A stretch of DNA of 64,000 bases from Oerskovia flava (lineage in GTDB: Bacteria; Actinomycetota; Actinomycetes; Actinomycetales; Cellulomonadaceae), in the NCBI RefSeq assembly GCF_026163685.1, contig NZ_JAOXSR010000008.1:62001-126000 (forward strand), in the 5' to 3' direction. A model generated the notes under the pieces. The model was given only the letters and a program-made list of their open reading frames with translations. It had not been told where the DNA came from and did not search any database. Positions 7,906 to 16,402 of the stretch are shown one piece after another (the first letter of the stretch is position 1; each line of letters opens with the position of its first letter). The translations under genes were made by a program, and so were the position numbers.

Positions 7906-9822
7906 TCATGCCGCGGCGCCTCCAGCGGCCTGCTTGATGGCGTCTCCGAGCCAGGGTGCGATCCAGGCCATGCCTGCCCGGGAGAAGTGCACGGTGTCGA
8001 TGTAGACGGGCGCGCCGTCGGGTGTGGTCTGCAGGCACTCGGTCTCGGTGCAGACGAAGTCGTGCAGCTCGAGGAGGTCCACGGCCGGTTGCTGCTCGGC
8101 GTGAGCGCGCAGGAGCTCGGTGTGGCAGGCGGCCCACTCCGGCGCGGCGATCGGGGTGAACTTGCGCGACGTCGCGAGCAGGACACGGCGGTCGGGGTCG
8201 GCCGCGGTGGCGATCTGCGTCGCGGTGTCGAGCTGGCGTTCATACCGCTCGGCGTACGCCGGTGCGCACGGGTCCGCCCACTGCCCGTCGACGCGCTGCT
8301 CGGCGCCGTCCCAGGCGACGTTGATGACGACGACGTCGGGCTGGCTCTCGTTCACCGCGTCACGCCAGCGGTCCTCCCACGGGAGACATCCAGGGGCCGG
8401 CCCCTGCTCGATCGCGGTGGTGCGACTGGTCTCGGGCGAGTAGATGCCGCACCCGTTGAACGCGCCGTCGGTCACCGTGAAGTCGTCCGGTCGGAAGTCC
8501 GTGAGGGCCGACGCGAAGTCGTGGCCCAGGGAGTCGCCGAGGAACAGCACCCGCAGGTCACCGGAACCGGCGGCCTGGCGCACGATCGTGGGCGCGAGCA
8601 CCATTCCTGTCGTCGCGACGGCGGCGAGCGTGACGAAGGCGATGCCGCCGGCGCGGTTCCACCGCCGGATCCGGACCGGCTCACCGACGATGTGGTGGAG
8701 GAACGCGGCGAGCACGATCGACAGCGGGATCCCGTACAGCGCGATGTACACCGGGGAGGGGTCGGAGAGGATCTTCTGCAGCACCCAGAACACCGGGAGG
8801 TGGACGAGGAACAGTGCGTAGGAGAACTTGCCGATCCCGACGAGCGGCGCCGCGGTGAACATCCGGGCGACGAGGGTGTCCTCACGGGTCAGCGCGAGGA
8901 TCAGCCCGGCGCCCATCAGCGCGACGATCGTCATGCCACCCCCGGCATAGAGCCACGGGTCCTCGTAGGTGGCGGTCCCCACGGACACGGTGATGATCGC
9001 GAGGAGCAGCCCGGTCGTCACGAGCTCCGCGAGGGCTCGTGGGAGACGACTGCCCACCCCGGCTGCGCGCCGTCGGGCCGTCATGACCGCGACGACGCCC
9101 GCACCCGCCCCGACCATGAGCCCGACGCCGTGGGTGTGGGTCCCCATGTAGAGCAGGTCCGCGTTCGTGCCGTCGTAGCTGAGGATCGTGACGACGGTCA
9201 TCACGGCGGCGAGCGAACCGGCGAGCAGGGCGACCACGACGTCGCTGCGGCGGACGACGACGGCGCACACGAGCACGAGCAGCGGCGGCCACAGGAGGTA
9301 GAACTGCTCCGTGAGGGACAGCGACCACATGTGCGCGAGCGGACCGGGGATCCCCATGGCGTCCCAGTAGGACTCGCCACGGGCGATCTGCTCCCAGTTC
9401 GCGACGTAGAAGAGCGACGCGATCCCCTGCTGGAAGACGCGGTCGGCCTCGTCGCTGCGCCCGAGCTGGATCGCCGCGACAGCGGTCGCGCCGAGCACGA
9501 CGATCAGCGGCACGAGCAGTCGCTTGGCGCGGCGGGTGTAGAACTTCTTGAGGCTGATCCGCCCCGAGCGGGACTGCTCGCGCAGCAGGGTCACCGTGAT
9601 GAGGAACCCCGACAGCACCATAAAGAGGTCCACGCCGAACAGACCGTTGTGGTAGAGGTTCGTGTGGTACATCAGGACCGACAGCACGGTCACGCCGCGC
9701 AGACCGTCGACGGCGCGGTAGTACGTCGACGGCAGCGGGCGCGGTGCCTCCGGTGCGGGCGCTGCGGCAGCTCCCGCCGCGGGCGGCCCGCCCGGCTGGC
9801 TCGTCTCGATGATCGCGGTCAT
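7906..9822 (-). CDS. AT3-SGNH O-acyltransferase (OatA-like)
   Basis: A protein of 638 residues. After a proline/alanine-rich cytoplasmic start comes an acyltransferase-3 membrane domain (about 35-400, RAVDGLRGV at 37-45, MYHTN at 51-55, SLTEQFYLLWP near 169-179). An extracytoplasmic SGNH esterase domain follows, with GDS at 429-431 (nucleophile Ser431) and DTVH at 609-612 (catalytic Asp and His). This is the OatA/OafA layout, which moves acetyl groups across the membrane onto a glycan. The ATG at 9822 has GGGGGA upstream. It lies between two tailed-protein genes and carries the same promoter element, so it probably decorates the glycan or anchor of that system. The acceptor is not known. Confidence 0.9.
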   Translation of the reverse strand: MTAIIETSQPGGPPAAGAAAAPAPEAPRPLPSTYYRAVDGLRGVTVLSVLMYHTNLYHNGLFGVDLFMVLSGFLITVTLLREQSRSGRISLKKFYTRRAKRLLVPLIVVLGATAVAAIQLGRSDEADRVFQQGIASLFYVANWEQIARGESYWDAMGIPGPLAHMWSLSLTEQFYLLWPPLLVLVCAVVVRRSDVVVALLAGSLAAVMTVVTILSYDGTNADLLYMGTHTHGVGLMVGAGAGVVAVMTARRRAAGVGSRLPRALAELVTTGLLLAIITVSVGTATYEDPWLYAGGGMTIVALMGAGLILALTREDTLVARMFTAAPLVGIGKFSYALFLVHLPVFWVLQKILSDPSPVYIALYGIPLSIVLAAFLHHIVGEPVRIRRWNRAGGIAFVTLAAVATTGMVLAPTIVRQAAGSGDLRVLFLGDSLGHDFASALTDFRPDDFTVTDGAFNGCGIYSPETSRTTAIEQGPAPGCLPWEDRWRDAVNESQPDVVVINVAWDGAEQRVDGQWADPCAPAYAERYERQLDTATQIATAADPDRRVLLATSRKFTPIAAPEWAACHTELLRAHAEQQPAVDLLELHDFVCTETECLQTTPDGAPVYIDTVHFSRAGMAWIAPWLGDAIKQAAGGAAA

Positions 9823-9875
9823 GCGTCCCCCCACGGCCTGGACGGCCTGATGCCACAAGTCCTCATGCACGCACT

Positions 9876-9906
9876 GACGTCGGTTCGACGAGGCGATGAC
9901 GGGTGA
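9876..9906 (-). promoter_or_regulatory. TCACCCG-N20-CGTC element, acyltransferase
   Basis: TCACCCG (9906-9900) and CGTCAG (CGTC at 9879-9876) are 20 bases apart. The rest of this leader is unlike those of the tailed-protein genes, so the match is not simply inherited from duplication. Confidence 0.6.
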
Positions 9907-9919
9907 GAGTCGACGCAAC

Positions 9920-9957
9920 GGTGCCCCGCGACCAGTGACGGATGGTCGCGGGGCACC
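9920..9957 (-). terminator. Hairpin after copy 3 gene
   Basis: A 15-bp perfect stem (9920-9934 with 9943-9957) with an 8-base loop, 20 bp past the stop of the 9978-10991 gene and just before the acyltransferase promoter element. Confidence 0.8.
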
Positions 9958-9977
9958 GGTCGTTCAGTGGGTGTCGA

Positions 9978-10991
9978 TCAGCTCCGACGACGGATCGTGC
10001 GCGCCGCGCCGATCCCGCCGAGACCGAGCAGACCCGCCACAGCGAGCCCACCCGCGACCAGCGGGACACCGGCGTCCGGGTCCTCGGTCACCGTGACCGT
10101 GACCGTCGCCTCGACCTCCACACCATCCGGACCCGTCACCCGGTACGTGAACGTGTCCGTCCCGGTGAACCCAGCCGGCGGGGCATAGGTGACCGTGCCA
10201 TCACCGTTGTCGACAACCGTGCCACCCTCCGTCGTCGTGGAGTCCACGTCCCACCCGGTCGACCCGTCCGGGATCGAGTCGTTGCCCTGCAGATCGATCG
10301 TCGCCGGAGTGTCGGCAACGGTCGAACCCGCGTCATCCACCACGACAGCCGGGTCCGCGCACTCCTCCAGGTTGAGGTCGTAGTCGGCGCTGAAGCCGCT
10401 GACGGTCCACTCCTTGAGGTTCCCGGCAGCACGCTGTGCGCCCTCGAGGCTCAACGACACGGCGATGTTCCCCGACCGGAGCTCGCTCGCAAGCACCGTG
10501 GTCGTCACCTCGTAGGTGTTCGTCGCCCCCACCGCCGTTTCCCGGGTCCTTTGGCTCTCAAGGATCTCGACGGGCGCCCGGCTCATGAGAGCGAAGGCGG
10601 TGTCGTTCCCCACTCCGGCAGTCGGCCCCTCGTTCGTCGCACTGATCCTGGCTGTCACGACCACTTCGGCCGCGTCGCACGACGCCGGGATGGCAGGCGC
10701 CGAAAGTACCGCCGCGACGATCTGGTTCGACTCGTTGGGCAGCTGGGTCGGGGGCAAGGGGATCTCGGCTTCGCCACCCGACCAGAGCGTCCCGGCGTAG
10801 GCCGATGCGTCGTAGAAGTCATATCCCACCCAGGGGCCAGGGCCCCACGGGTTCAGTTGGACGACGTCGTCTGTGATGTTGGTCGCGGTCACCGGCTGAG
10901 GTGCTGCTGCCGCGGCCGTCGCGGCGAGGAGCACCGCCATCCCCGCTCCGAGCCCTCCGAGCGCCGTACGGCGCGTGTGCCTGAGAGTCAT
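9978..10991 (-). CDS. Secreted Ig-like protein with C-terminal sorting tail (copy 3)
   Basis: A protein of 337 residues. A twin-Arg-containing signal peptide (MTLRHTRRTALGG, then an Ala-rich core ending near AAAAAP) leads to a unique ectodomain of about 185 residues with two cysteines and beta-sheet-like sequence, unrelated by eye to copies 1 and 2. The Ig-like domain and tail DAGVPLVAGG plus helix plus RTIRRRS are nearly the same as in the other copies, with an alanine where others have threonine (TYAPPAG). The ATG at 10991 has GGAAGGAAC upstream. It shows best that one tail cassette is shared by different heads. Confidence 0.85.
   Translation of the reverse strand: MTLRHTRRTALGGLGAGMAVLLAATAAAAAPQPVTATNITDDVVQLNPWGPGPWVGYDFYDASAYAGTLWSGGEAEIPLPPTQLPNESNQIVAAVLSAPAIPASCDAAEVVVTARISATNEGPTAGVGNDTAFALMSRAPVEILESQRTRETAVGATNTYEVTTTVLASELRSGNIAVSLSLEGAQRAAGNLKEWTVSGFSADYDLNLEECADPAVVVDDAGSTVADTPATIDLQGNDSIPDGSTGWDVDSTTTEGGTVVDNGDGTVTYAPPAGFTGTDTFTYRVTGPDGVEVEATVTVTVTEDPDAGVPLVAGGLAVAGLLGLGGIGAARTIRRRS
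10003..10289. repeat. Tail repeat, copy 3 (287 bp)
   Basis: Nearly identical to the start of the 5859-6250 repeat, with a few base changes (for example GCATAGG for GTATAGG and an altered GTCGACAACC). Similarity stops inside the Ig-like domain after ...GTTGCCCTG. Confidence 0.85.
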
Positions 10992-11084
10992 GGTGTTCCT
11001 TCCGGTCGTGATCCCCGTGCGCTGGGCCCACAACCTCGGGAAGTCGAGCCAGCGCGCACGTCGTGTTCGACGCACTACTAGTCA

Positions 11085-11115
11085 GACGCGGGCCGACGGC
11101 AAGCAGGGCGGGTGA
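11085..11115 (-). promoter_or_regulatory. TCACCCG-N20-CGTC element, copy 3 gene
   Basis: TCACCCG (11115-11109) and CGTCTG (CGTC at 11088-11085) have a 20-base spacer. Most of the element lies within the terminator stem of the gene upstream (11094-11139). Confidence 0.55.
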
Positions 11116-11139
11116 AGAACCCGACCCTGCTTGCCGTCG
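11094..11139 (-). terminator. Hairpin after copy 4 gene
   Basis: A 15-bp stem (11094-11108 with 11125-11139) and a partly paired loop, 17 bp past the stop of the 11156-12088 gene. It overlaps the promoter element of the next gene. Confidence 0.8.
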
Positions 11140-11155
11140 TCGTCAGAACGTGGTG

Positions 11156-12088
11156 TCAGCTCTTGCGGCGAAGGGTGCGTGCCGCGCCGATCCCGCCGAG
11201 ACCGAGCAGACCCGCCACAGCGAGCCCACCCGCGACCAGCGGGACACCGGCGTCCGGGTCCTCGGTCACCGTGACCGTGACCGTCGCCTCGACCTCCACA
11301 CCATCCGGACCCGTCACCCGGTACGTGAACGTGTCCGTCCCGGTGAACCCAGCCGGCGGGGTATAGGTGACCGTGCCATCACCGTTGTCCACGACCGTGC
11401 CACCCTCCGTGGACGTGGAGTCCACCGATGGAGAACTGGACCCCTCGGGGATGTCGTCGTTCGTCGTGAGATCAATGGCCACGGGAGTGTCGGCGATCGT
11501 CGATGCCGAGTCATCGAGCAGAACAGCCCGCTCCCGATCGACCGTCACCCGAATCGAATCCATGTGCTGCGCAAGGACAGCTGTAGCGAGTGAACCGGTA
11601 TTTGCACTCTGCATCGAGATGCTCGTGACGTTCTCCATGCGGAAGGTCGACCCTGTGAGGGTTGCGTTTCCCTCGATGTTGGCGCCGCAGATCGTTCGTG
11701 TCGCCGGCGTCCAGGTGTGGTTCGGCGAGATGGTCTCCGCGATCACACCGACCGGAAGCACGACGCACTCGTTGCCGACGTCTCGGCCGACCAAGCCGGT
11801 GATCCTGAAGGTGACCTGATTAACAGTCTCACCGAAGGAGACGGTCCGAGAAGGCCCCGCTGAGCCGTTTCCCGACGACACGAGAGTAGTTCCGTCGGCC
11901 AAGACCCAACCGTCTGCTGTCCAGCTGACACCGTTCGGGGTGGTACCGCTCATCGATTGGCTGCCTTCGCCGACGATGTGATCGGTAACGGTGTACGTCT
12001 CGGCCGCAGCCGACAGAGCGCCGACGGTGACGACCAGACCTGCACCGATAGTCGCCAGTGCGACACGTCGTGTCTTCTTGAGCTTCAT
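11156..12088 (-). CDS. Secreted Ig-like protein with C-terminal sorting tail (copy 4)
   Basis: A protein of 310 residues. The signal peptide (MKLKKTRRVALATIGAG, cleavage near AAAE) precedes an ectodomain of about 160 residues with TVTDHIVGEG, two or more cysteines and a FRITGLVGRD segment. An Ig-like domain with a more divergent first strand (SSPSVDSTSTEGG) follows, then the standard tail DAGVPLVAGG plus helix plus RTLRRKS. The ATG at 12088 has GGAAGGAACC upstream. Its head is paralogous to the 16403-17341 product. It is divergent from the LuxR-type regulator at 12397, with about 308 bp between the two starts. Confidence 0.85.
   Translation of the reverse strand: MKLKKTRRVALATIGAGLVVTVGALSAAAETYTVTDHIVGEGSQSMSGTTPNGVSWTADGWVLADGTTLVSSGNGSAGPSRTVSFGETVNQVTFRITGLVGRDVGNECVVLPVGVIAETISPNHTWTPATRTICGANIEGNATLTGSTFRMENVTSISMQSANTGSLATAVLAQHMDSIRVTVDRERAVLLDDSASTIADTPVAIDLTTNDDIPEGSSSPSVDSTSTEGGTVVDNGDGTVTYTPPAGFTGTDTFTYRVTGPDGVEVEATVTVTVTEDPDAGVPLVAGGLAVAGLLGLGGIGAARTLRRKS
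11181..11410. repeat. Tail repeat, copy 4 (230 bp)
   Basis: Matches the first 230 bp of the 5859-6250 repeat essentially base for base. After ...CCACCCTCCGT the sequences diverge, within the Ig-like domain. Confidence 0.85.
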
Positions 12089-12182
12089 GCTGGTTCCTTC
12101 CATGGATGGCCCTGCCCCGGACCGGGGACCGCATAAGACAGGTGGGGAAAACACATGCACCACCGGGGTGCACGCCTCGTCT

Positions 12183-12213
12183 GACGGCAACGTCCGACTG
12201 ACCGAGCGGGTGA
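12183..12213 (-). promoter_or_regulatory. TCACCCG-N20-CGTC element, copy 4 gene
   Basis: TCACCCG (12213-12207) and CGTCAG (CGTC at 12186-12183) are 20 bases apart, in the intergenic region 12089-12396 shared with the divergent regulator. The rest of that region shows no other clear site. Confidence 0.6.
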
Positions 12214-12396
12214 AAAGTTGAGCGATCCCACCGCCTCGCCACCGTCCGACGGCGTACTGGGGGTGATCCGAAGGCCGACACGGACATCTGCGCCGCACCG
12301 TGAATGCCAGCGCGCTAGGCTCGGCGCGAACCCTCAACGTCGCCTCGGCTCACGCGGCCCGCGCGGGCCAGCGCGTTCACGTGCCTGGGAGGCCCG

Positions 12397-14979
12397 GTGA
12401 CCGTCGATCCTGACCGCTCGTCCTCGCGCGCCCGCGGCGTGCCACGCATACCGTCGTGGTACGTCCCTCGACCGCACCTGGTCGACGACGCCCTGGGGTC
12501 CGGGGCGGCGCTCGTCGTCCTGCGAGCGCCAGCAGGCTCGGGCAAGTCGGCGCTCGCGACCGAGGTCGCCCACCGCGCCGCCGTCGACGAGTGCCAGGTC
12601 GTCTGGGTCGACGTCAGCAGGTCACGCGACCGCGCGAGCCTGTGGCAGCTGGTGCTCCACCGTCTCCGCGGCAGATCGACAGACTCCGCTGAGCATGCGA
12701 CCCGCCGACCCGACGCGCCGCCGGAGAACGCCTGGCCGGAACGGCTCGCGGAGGATGTCGAGGAGGTCGGCCGCCCTGTGCTCCTCGTCCTGGACGCGTA
12801 CGACACCCGGCACGACGACACCACGGACACGGACGTCGTCGACACGCTCGCTGTGTGCCCGCAGCTCACGATCCTCACGACGACGCGGGCGCGGACCGGG
12901 CTCGAGGGCGCAGACGTCGCGCTCGAGCTGGACGTGCTCGCGATGGGTCCGGACGAGCTGACGCTCACGCCCGACGAGATCGTCGAGATGGCGCACCGGT
13001 CAGGGGTGGAGGTCTCCGCAGACCGTGTCGGTGAGCTCGTGGACGCGACCGGCGGGAGCCCTCGGTTCGTCCGCGCGGCGCTCCTCGCCGCACGGTCCGG
13101 GGCGCTCGATCTCGCGCTCGCGTCGTCCCGCACCATCGCGGCGTCCGCTGCCGGGTCCGGACGTGCGTTGCTCGATCGGATGGACGACCACGGACTGCGG
13201 GACGCACTGCAGCTGCTGGCCGTACCGGCAGGCGTCACCGAGGATCTCGCGGAACGGCTCGCGCCCGATCACCCCGAGGCGTTGGAGACGTGCGAACAGC
13301 TCGGCCTCGGCGCATGGGTCGACGAGGAGAACCCCGCGTTCGTCCTCACGCCGGTCGCCAGGGCCGCGCTACGGCTGCGACTGCGGTCCACGGACCCCGG
13401 ACGCGAGGCCGACGCGCAGAAGATCACCACCGAGTGGGCTCTCGAGACGGGCGACTTCTTCCTCGGGTTCGAGTCGTCCGTCGAGATGGGCGACCACACC
13501 ACCGCGCAGCGCATCCTCCTCGCGCACTGGGCGGCCCTCGCCCGCAAAGACCCACCCCGCGTCGCCCGGATCCTGAGCAGCATCTCCCTCGGCGCGATGT
13601 CCCGCTCACCGTTCCTCGCGATCGCGCTCGCCGTGAGCTACCTCGCCGAGCGGACGCACCGCGTGCGCGCAGCCGAGGTGCTGGCAGTGGCCGCGGCAGG
13701 CGCCGTCGTGCGCTACCCACGTGCCGCACCCGGAGAGAGGGCGCTGCTGCTTGGGGTCCAGAGCGTCGCGTACCGCCTCCTCGGCCGCGGTGAGCAGAGC
13801 GCGAAGGTGGCGCGCCGGGCGCTGGAGATCTTCCGCGACGTGGCCCCGGGCGACGACCCGGATCTCGACGCCGCGCGGCCGCTCGGTCTGCGCCAGCTCG
13901 GGGTGTCGCTGCTCTCTGCCGGGGACATCAGCTCGGCGATCCGTGCGACCGCGGCCTCGACCGTCGCGACACCCGACGACGAGGGCCCCACGATCCAGGC
14001 CGACGCCCGCATCAGCGGGCTCCTTGCCGTCGCGGGCGAGATCGACCGGGCGGCGGACGTCCTCGACCGCGTGCCGGCGTCCGACGCGTTGATCCGCGCC
14101 TACGGGCCCTACCGCGCGTCGATGGCGACCCTTGCACGCGCCATCGTGGCGCTCGAACGGGGCGTGCACCACGACGCCCGGCTCCACCTCACCTCGCTCG
14201 ACGACGAGATGCAGACGAACGAGTTCTGGCCGCTGCACGCCCTCGCCTGGGCGCAGCTCGGCCTGGTGACCGGACTGGTGGTCGACGCCGGTGCCCGCCT
14301 CGACGACGCGACGGCGCCCGGTGCGCGCGTCACCGCGTCCTCGCTGTGGCGGGGTCGCCTCGACGTCGCACGCTCGTGCCTGGCGCTCGCGGGCGGCCGG
14401 CCCGACGAGGCGGCCCACGTGCTGCGCGGACTCCCGACGAACGACTCCGTCGTCCGCACGGCCCGCGCGCGCCTGCACCACCTGCGCACCGAGGACGACC
14501 AGGCGCTCCGCGTCCTGGGACAGGCTCCCGACCCCACGCACGGTGTCCGGGCCGAGATCGAGCACCTCGTCGTGCGGGGCCTGTGCGTGCTCGCGACCGG
14601 CGACAGGCCGGCGGCAGCGCGGGACCTGCGACGAGCGGCCACGCAGACACGCAAGCACGGGTGCCGCACGCCATGGAGCCTGACGACGCGTGCGGACCGC
14701 GAGTCCGTCGCCGCGCTGCTCGACGACGACCTCACGGACGTGCTCACCGGTCTTCCCGTCGTGGTCCCGGACGAGCTGCGCACCACCGAGCTCTCCGAGC
14801 GCGAGCTCCTGGTTCTCCAGCACCTCTCGCTCGGTCTCGGCACCGCGGAGATCGCGCGCGAGCTCCACGTGTCGCCGAACACCGTCAAGACGCAGCTCAA
14901 GGGCGTCTACCGCAAGCTCGGCGTCCAGCGCAGCGCCGATGCGCTCGTGGAGTCCCGACGCCGAGGAATCCTCGGATGA
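12397..14979 (+). CDS. Large LuxR-type (MalT-like) ATPase regulator
   Basis: A protein of 860 residues. An N-terminal STAND-type NTPase domain has a P-loop APAGSGKSA (44-52) and a Walker B-like VLLVLDAYD (near 128-136). A long helical, TPR-like middle follows, then a C-terminal LuxR helix-turn-helix (about 798-855, with LSERELLVLQHLSLGLGTAEIA in two parts and VSPNTVKTQL). Such MalT-like proteins activate transcription after ligand binding and ATP-driven assembly. The GTG at 12397 has GGGAGG upstream. It is divergent from a tailed-protein gene and its stop overlaps the MFS start (ATGA), so it may control the locus in response to a transported or surface-derived ligand. The ligand is unknown. 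Confidence 0.88.
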   Translation: MTVDPDRSSSRARGVPRIPSWYVPRPHLVDDALGSGAALVVLRAPAGSGKSALATEVAHRAAVDECQVVWVDVSRSRDRASLWQLVLHRLRGRSTDSAEHATRRPDAPPENAWPERLAEDVEEVGRPVLLVLDAYDTRHDDTTDTDVVDTLAVCPQLTILTTTRARTGLEGADVALELDVLAMGPDELTLTPDEIVEMAHRSGVEVSADRVGELVDATGGSPRFVRAALLAARSGALDLALASSRTIAASAAGSGRALLDRMDDHGLRDALQLLAVPAGVTEDLAERLAPDHPEALETCEQLGLGAWVDEENPAFVLTPVARAALRLRLRSTDPGREADAQKITTEWALETGDFFLGFESSVEMGDHTTAQRILLAHWAALARKDPPRVARILSSISLGAMSRSPFLAIALAVSYLAERTHRVRAAEVLAVAAAGAVVRYPRAAPGERALLLGVQSVAYRLLGRGEQSAKVARRALEIFRDVAPGDDPDLDAARPLGLRQLGVSLLSAGDISSAIRATAASTVATPDDEGPTIQADARISGLLAVAGEIDRAADVLDRVPASDALIRAYGPYRASMATLARAIVALERGVHHDARLHLTSLDDEMQTNEFWPLHALAWAQLGLVTGLVVDAGARLDDATAPGARVTASSLWRGRLDVARSCLALAGGRPDEAAHVLRGLPTNDSVVRTARARLHHLRTEDDQALRVLGQAPDPTHGVRAEIEHLVVRGLCVLATGDRPAAARDLRRAATQTRKHGCRTPWSLTTRADRESVAALLDDDLTDVLTGLPVVVPDELRTTELSERELLVLQHLSLGLGTAEIARELHVSPNTVKTQLKGVYRKLGVQRSADALVESRRRGILG

Positions 14980-16178
14980 GGCTCCGGAGCGCGCTCGCCG
15001 CGTCCGTCGCCCAGGGCGCCGCCTACGTCCCGCTCGCCGGCGCGGTCGTCGTCCTGCTGCCACTCCTCATCGCGCAGCACGCGCCGGACGACAAGGAGCA
15101 ATACCTCGCCTGGCTGTCTGCCGCGTCCTCGCTGGCGACAGCGGTGTCACTCCCGCTCATCGGTGCGTGGTCGGACAGGACACGCAGCCGCTGGGGACCC
15201 CGCGCGCCGTGGATCGTCGCGGGCGGACTCGTCGGCGGGCTCGCCGTCGTCCTGATGCCTGGCGTCACGACCCTCCTCGCGCTCGCCGGGCTGTGGATCG
15301 TCGCCCAGGTCGCGCTCAACGCGGTCGACGGTGGTGCGGCCGCCGTGATCGCGGACGACGTCGCACCCGCTCGGCGCGGCACGGCCGTGTCGTTCCTGGG
15401 CGTCGCCACCGCCGTCGGTTGTGGGATCGGCGTCCTGGTGGCGAGCCGCGCCGTCGGCGATCTGACGGTGGCCGCCGCGATGCTGGGTGGCCTGGCGGTC
15501 GCCGGGGCCGCGCTCTTCGCCCCGCTCCGAGGTCGAGGCTTCAGCATTCCTGTCGCTCGATACCGCCCGGGTCGGCTCCTCGAGGGCTTCCGCCGGATCG
15601 CGACCACACCGGCACTCCGGCGTGTCTTCGGCGCACGCGCCCTGCTCGTCCTCGGCATGCACGGGATCACGTCCTACCAGGTCTACATCCTGACCGACCA
15701 CGTGGGCATGCCGCTCGAACGCGCGGCGGCCCTCGCCGGCGTGAACGCAGCCGTCTACCTCGTGGCCGTCACCGTCGGTGGACTGCTCACGGGACGCTGG
15801 TCGGACGCTCTCGGCCGTCGCGCTCCCTTCCTCGTCGTCGCGCCGCTCCTGGTCGCCGTGGGCGTGTCCTTCCCGTTGTTCTCGACGACCGTTCCCGCGG
15901 TCATCGCGCTCATCGTGCTGAGCGGGCTGGGTATGGGCTCGTTCCTCACCGTCCAGCTCGCCCACAGCATCGACCTGCTCCCGAAGACCGGGGACGCCGG
16001 GCGCGATCTCGGTGTGCTCGGCGTCGCGACGACCGCGACCCAAGCGGTCGCGCCGCTCGTCACGCTCGGTGCGCTCTCCCTCGGAGTCGGCTACGCACCC
16101 GTGTTCGGGATCGCGATCCTGTGCGCGCTGCTGGCTGCCGCGCTCCAGCTGACAGCACGAGCCTCTGCGCAGCCCTGA
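14976..16178 (+). CDS. MFS transporter
   Basis: A protein of 400 residues with about twelve membrane helices. Loop 2-3 carries an MFS motif A variant (GAWSDRTRSRWG, about 64-75), and a second copy (GRWSDALGRRAP) marks the start of the second half. The motif with two Arg resembles sugar-type MFS permeases of the GPH/SUC group, but the substrate cannot be assigned. Its ATG overlaps the TGA of the LuxR-type regulator, so the two are translated together. It may carry the regulator's ligand. Confidence 0.85.
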   Translation: MRLRSALAASVAQGAAYVPLAGAVVVLLPLLIAQHAPDDKEQYLAWLSAASSLATAVSLPLIGAWSDRTRSRWGPRAPWIVAGGLVGGLAVVLMPGVTTLLALAGLWIVAQVALNAVDGGAAAVIADDVAPARRGTAVSFLGVATAVGCGIGVLVASRAVGDLTVAAAMLGGLAVAGAALFAPLRGRGFSIPVARYRPGRLLEGFRRIATTPALRRVFGARALLVLGMHGITSYQVYILTDHVGMPLERAAALAGVNAAVYLVAVTVGGLLTGRWSDALGRRAPFLVVAPLLVAVGVSFPLFSTTVPAVIALIVLSGLGMGSFLTVQLAHSIDLLPKTGDAGRDLGVLGVATTATQAVAPLVTLGALSLGVGYAPVFGIAILCALLAAALQLTARASAQP

Positions 16179-16212
16179 CGGGGCACCCCTCGACACGTCC
16201 GATGCACCCCCG

Positions 16213-16314
16213 AGCGACGAGATGCAGACGAACGAGGTCTGGCCGCTGCACACCCGCGCCTGGGCGCAGACCGACGCCGTCGCGGAGTCCTGACGTAGAG
16301 GCACCCTCGGCTGA
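16213..16314 (+). pseudogene. Decayed fragment of a LuxR-type regulator gene
   Basis: The first 57 bp (16213-16269) align codon for codon with the LuxR-type gene around 14200-14256 (DEMQTNE, WPLH and WAQ are all kept). The next 45 bp (16270-16314) align in frame with that gene's last 15 codons (14935-14979), with about 34 of 45 bases the same. The roughly 680 bp between the two parts are missing, and an Arg codon has become TGA at 16291. It is a remnant of a second copy of the regulator, with no function expected. Confidence 0.75.
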
Positions 16315-16402
16315 ACGACCCAACATCAGTCCCGGGCAGCAGTACGCCCCCGTGCCCGAGAGCACGGAGGCGAACTGAACTGCTGGTCCGCGAACCGGCC
16401 CG

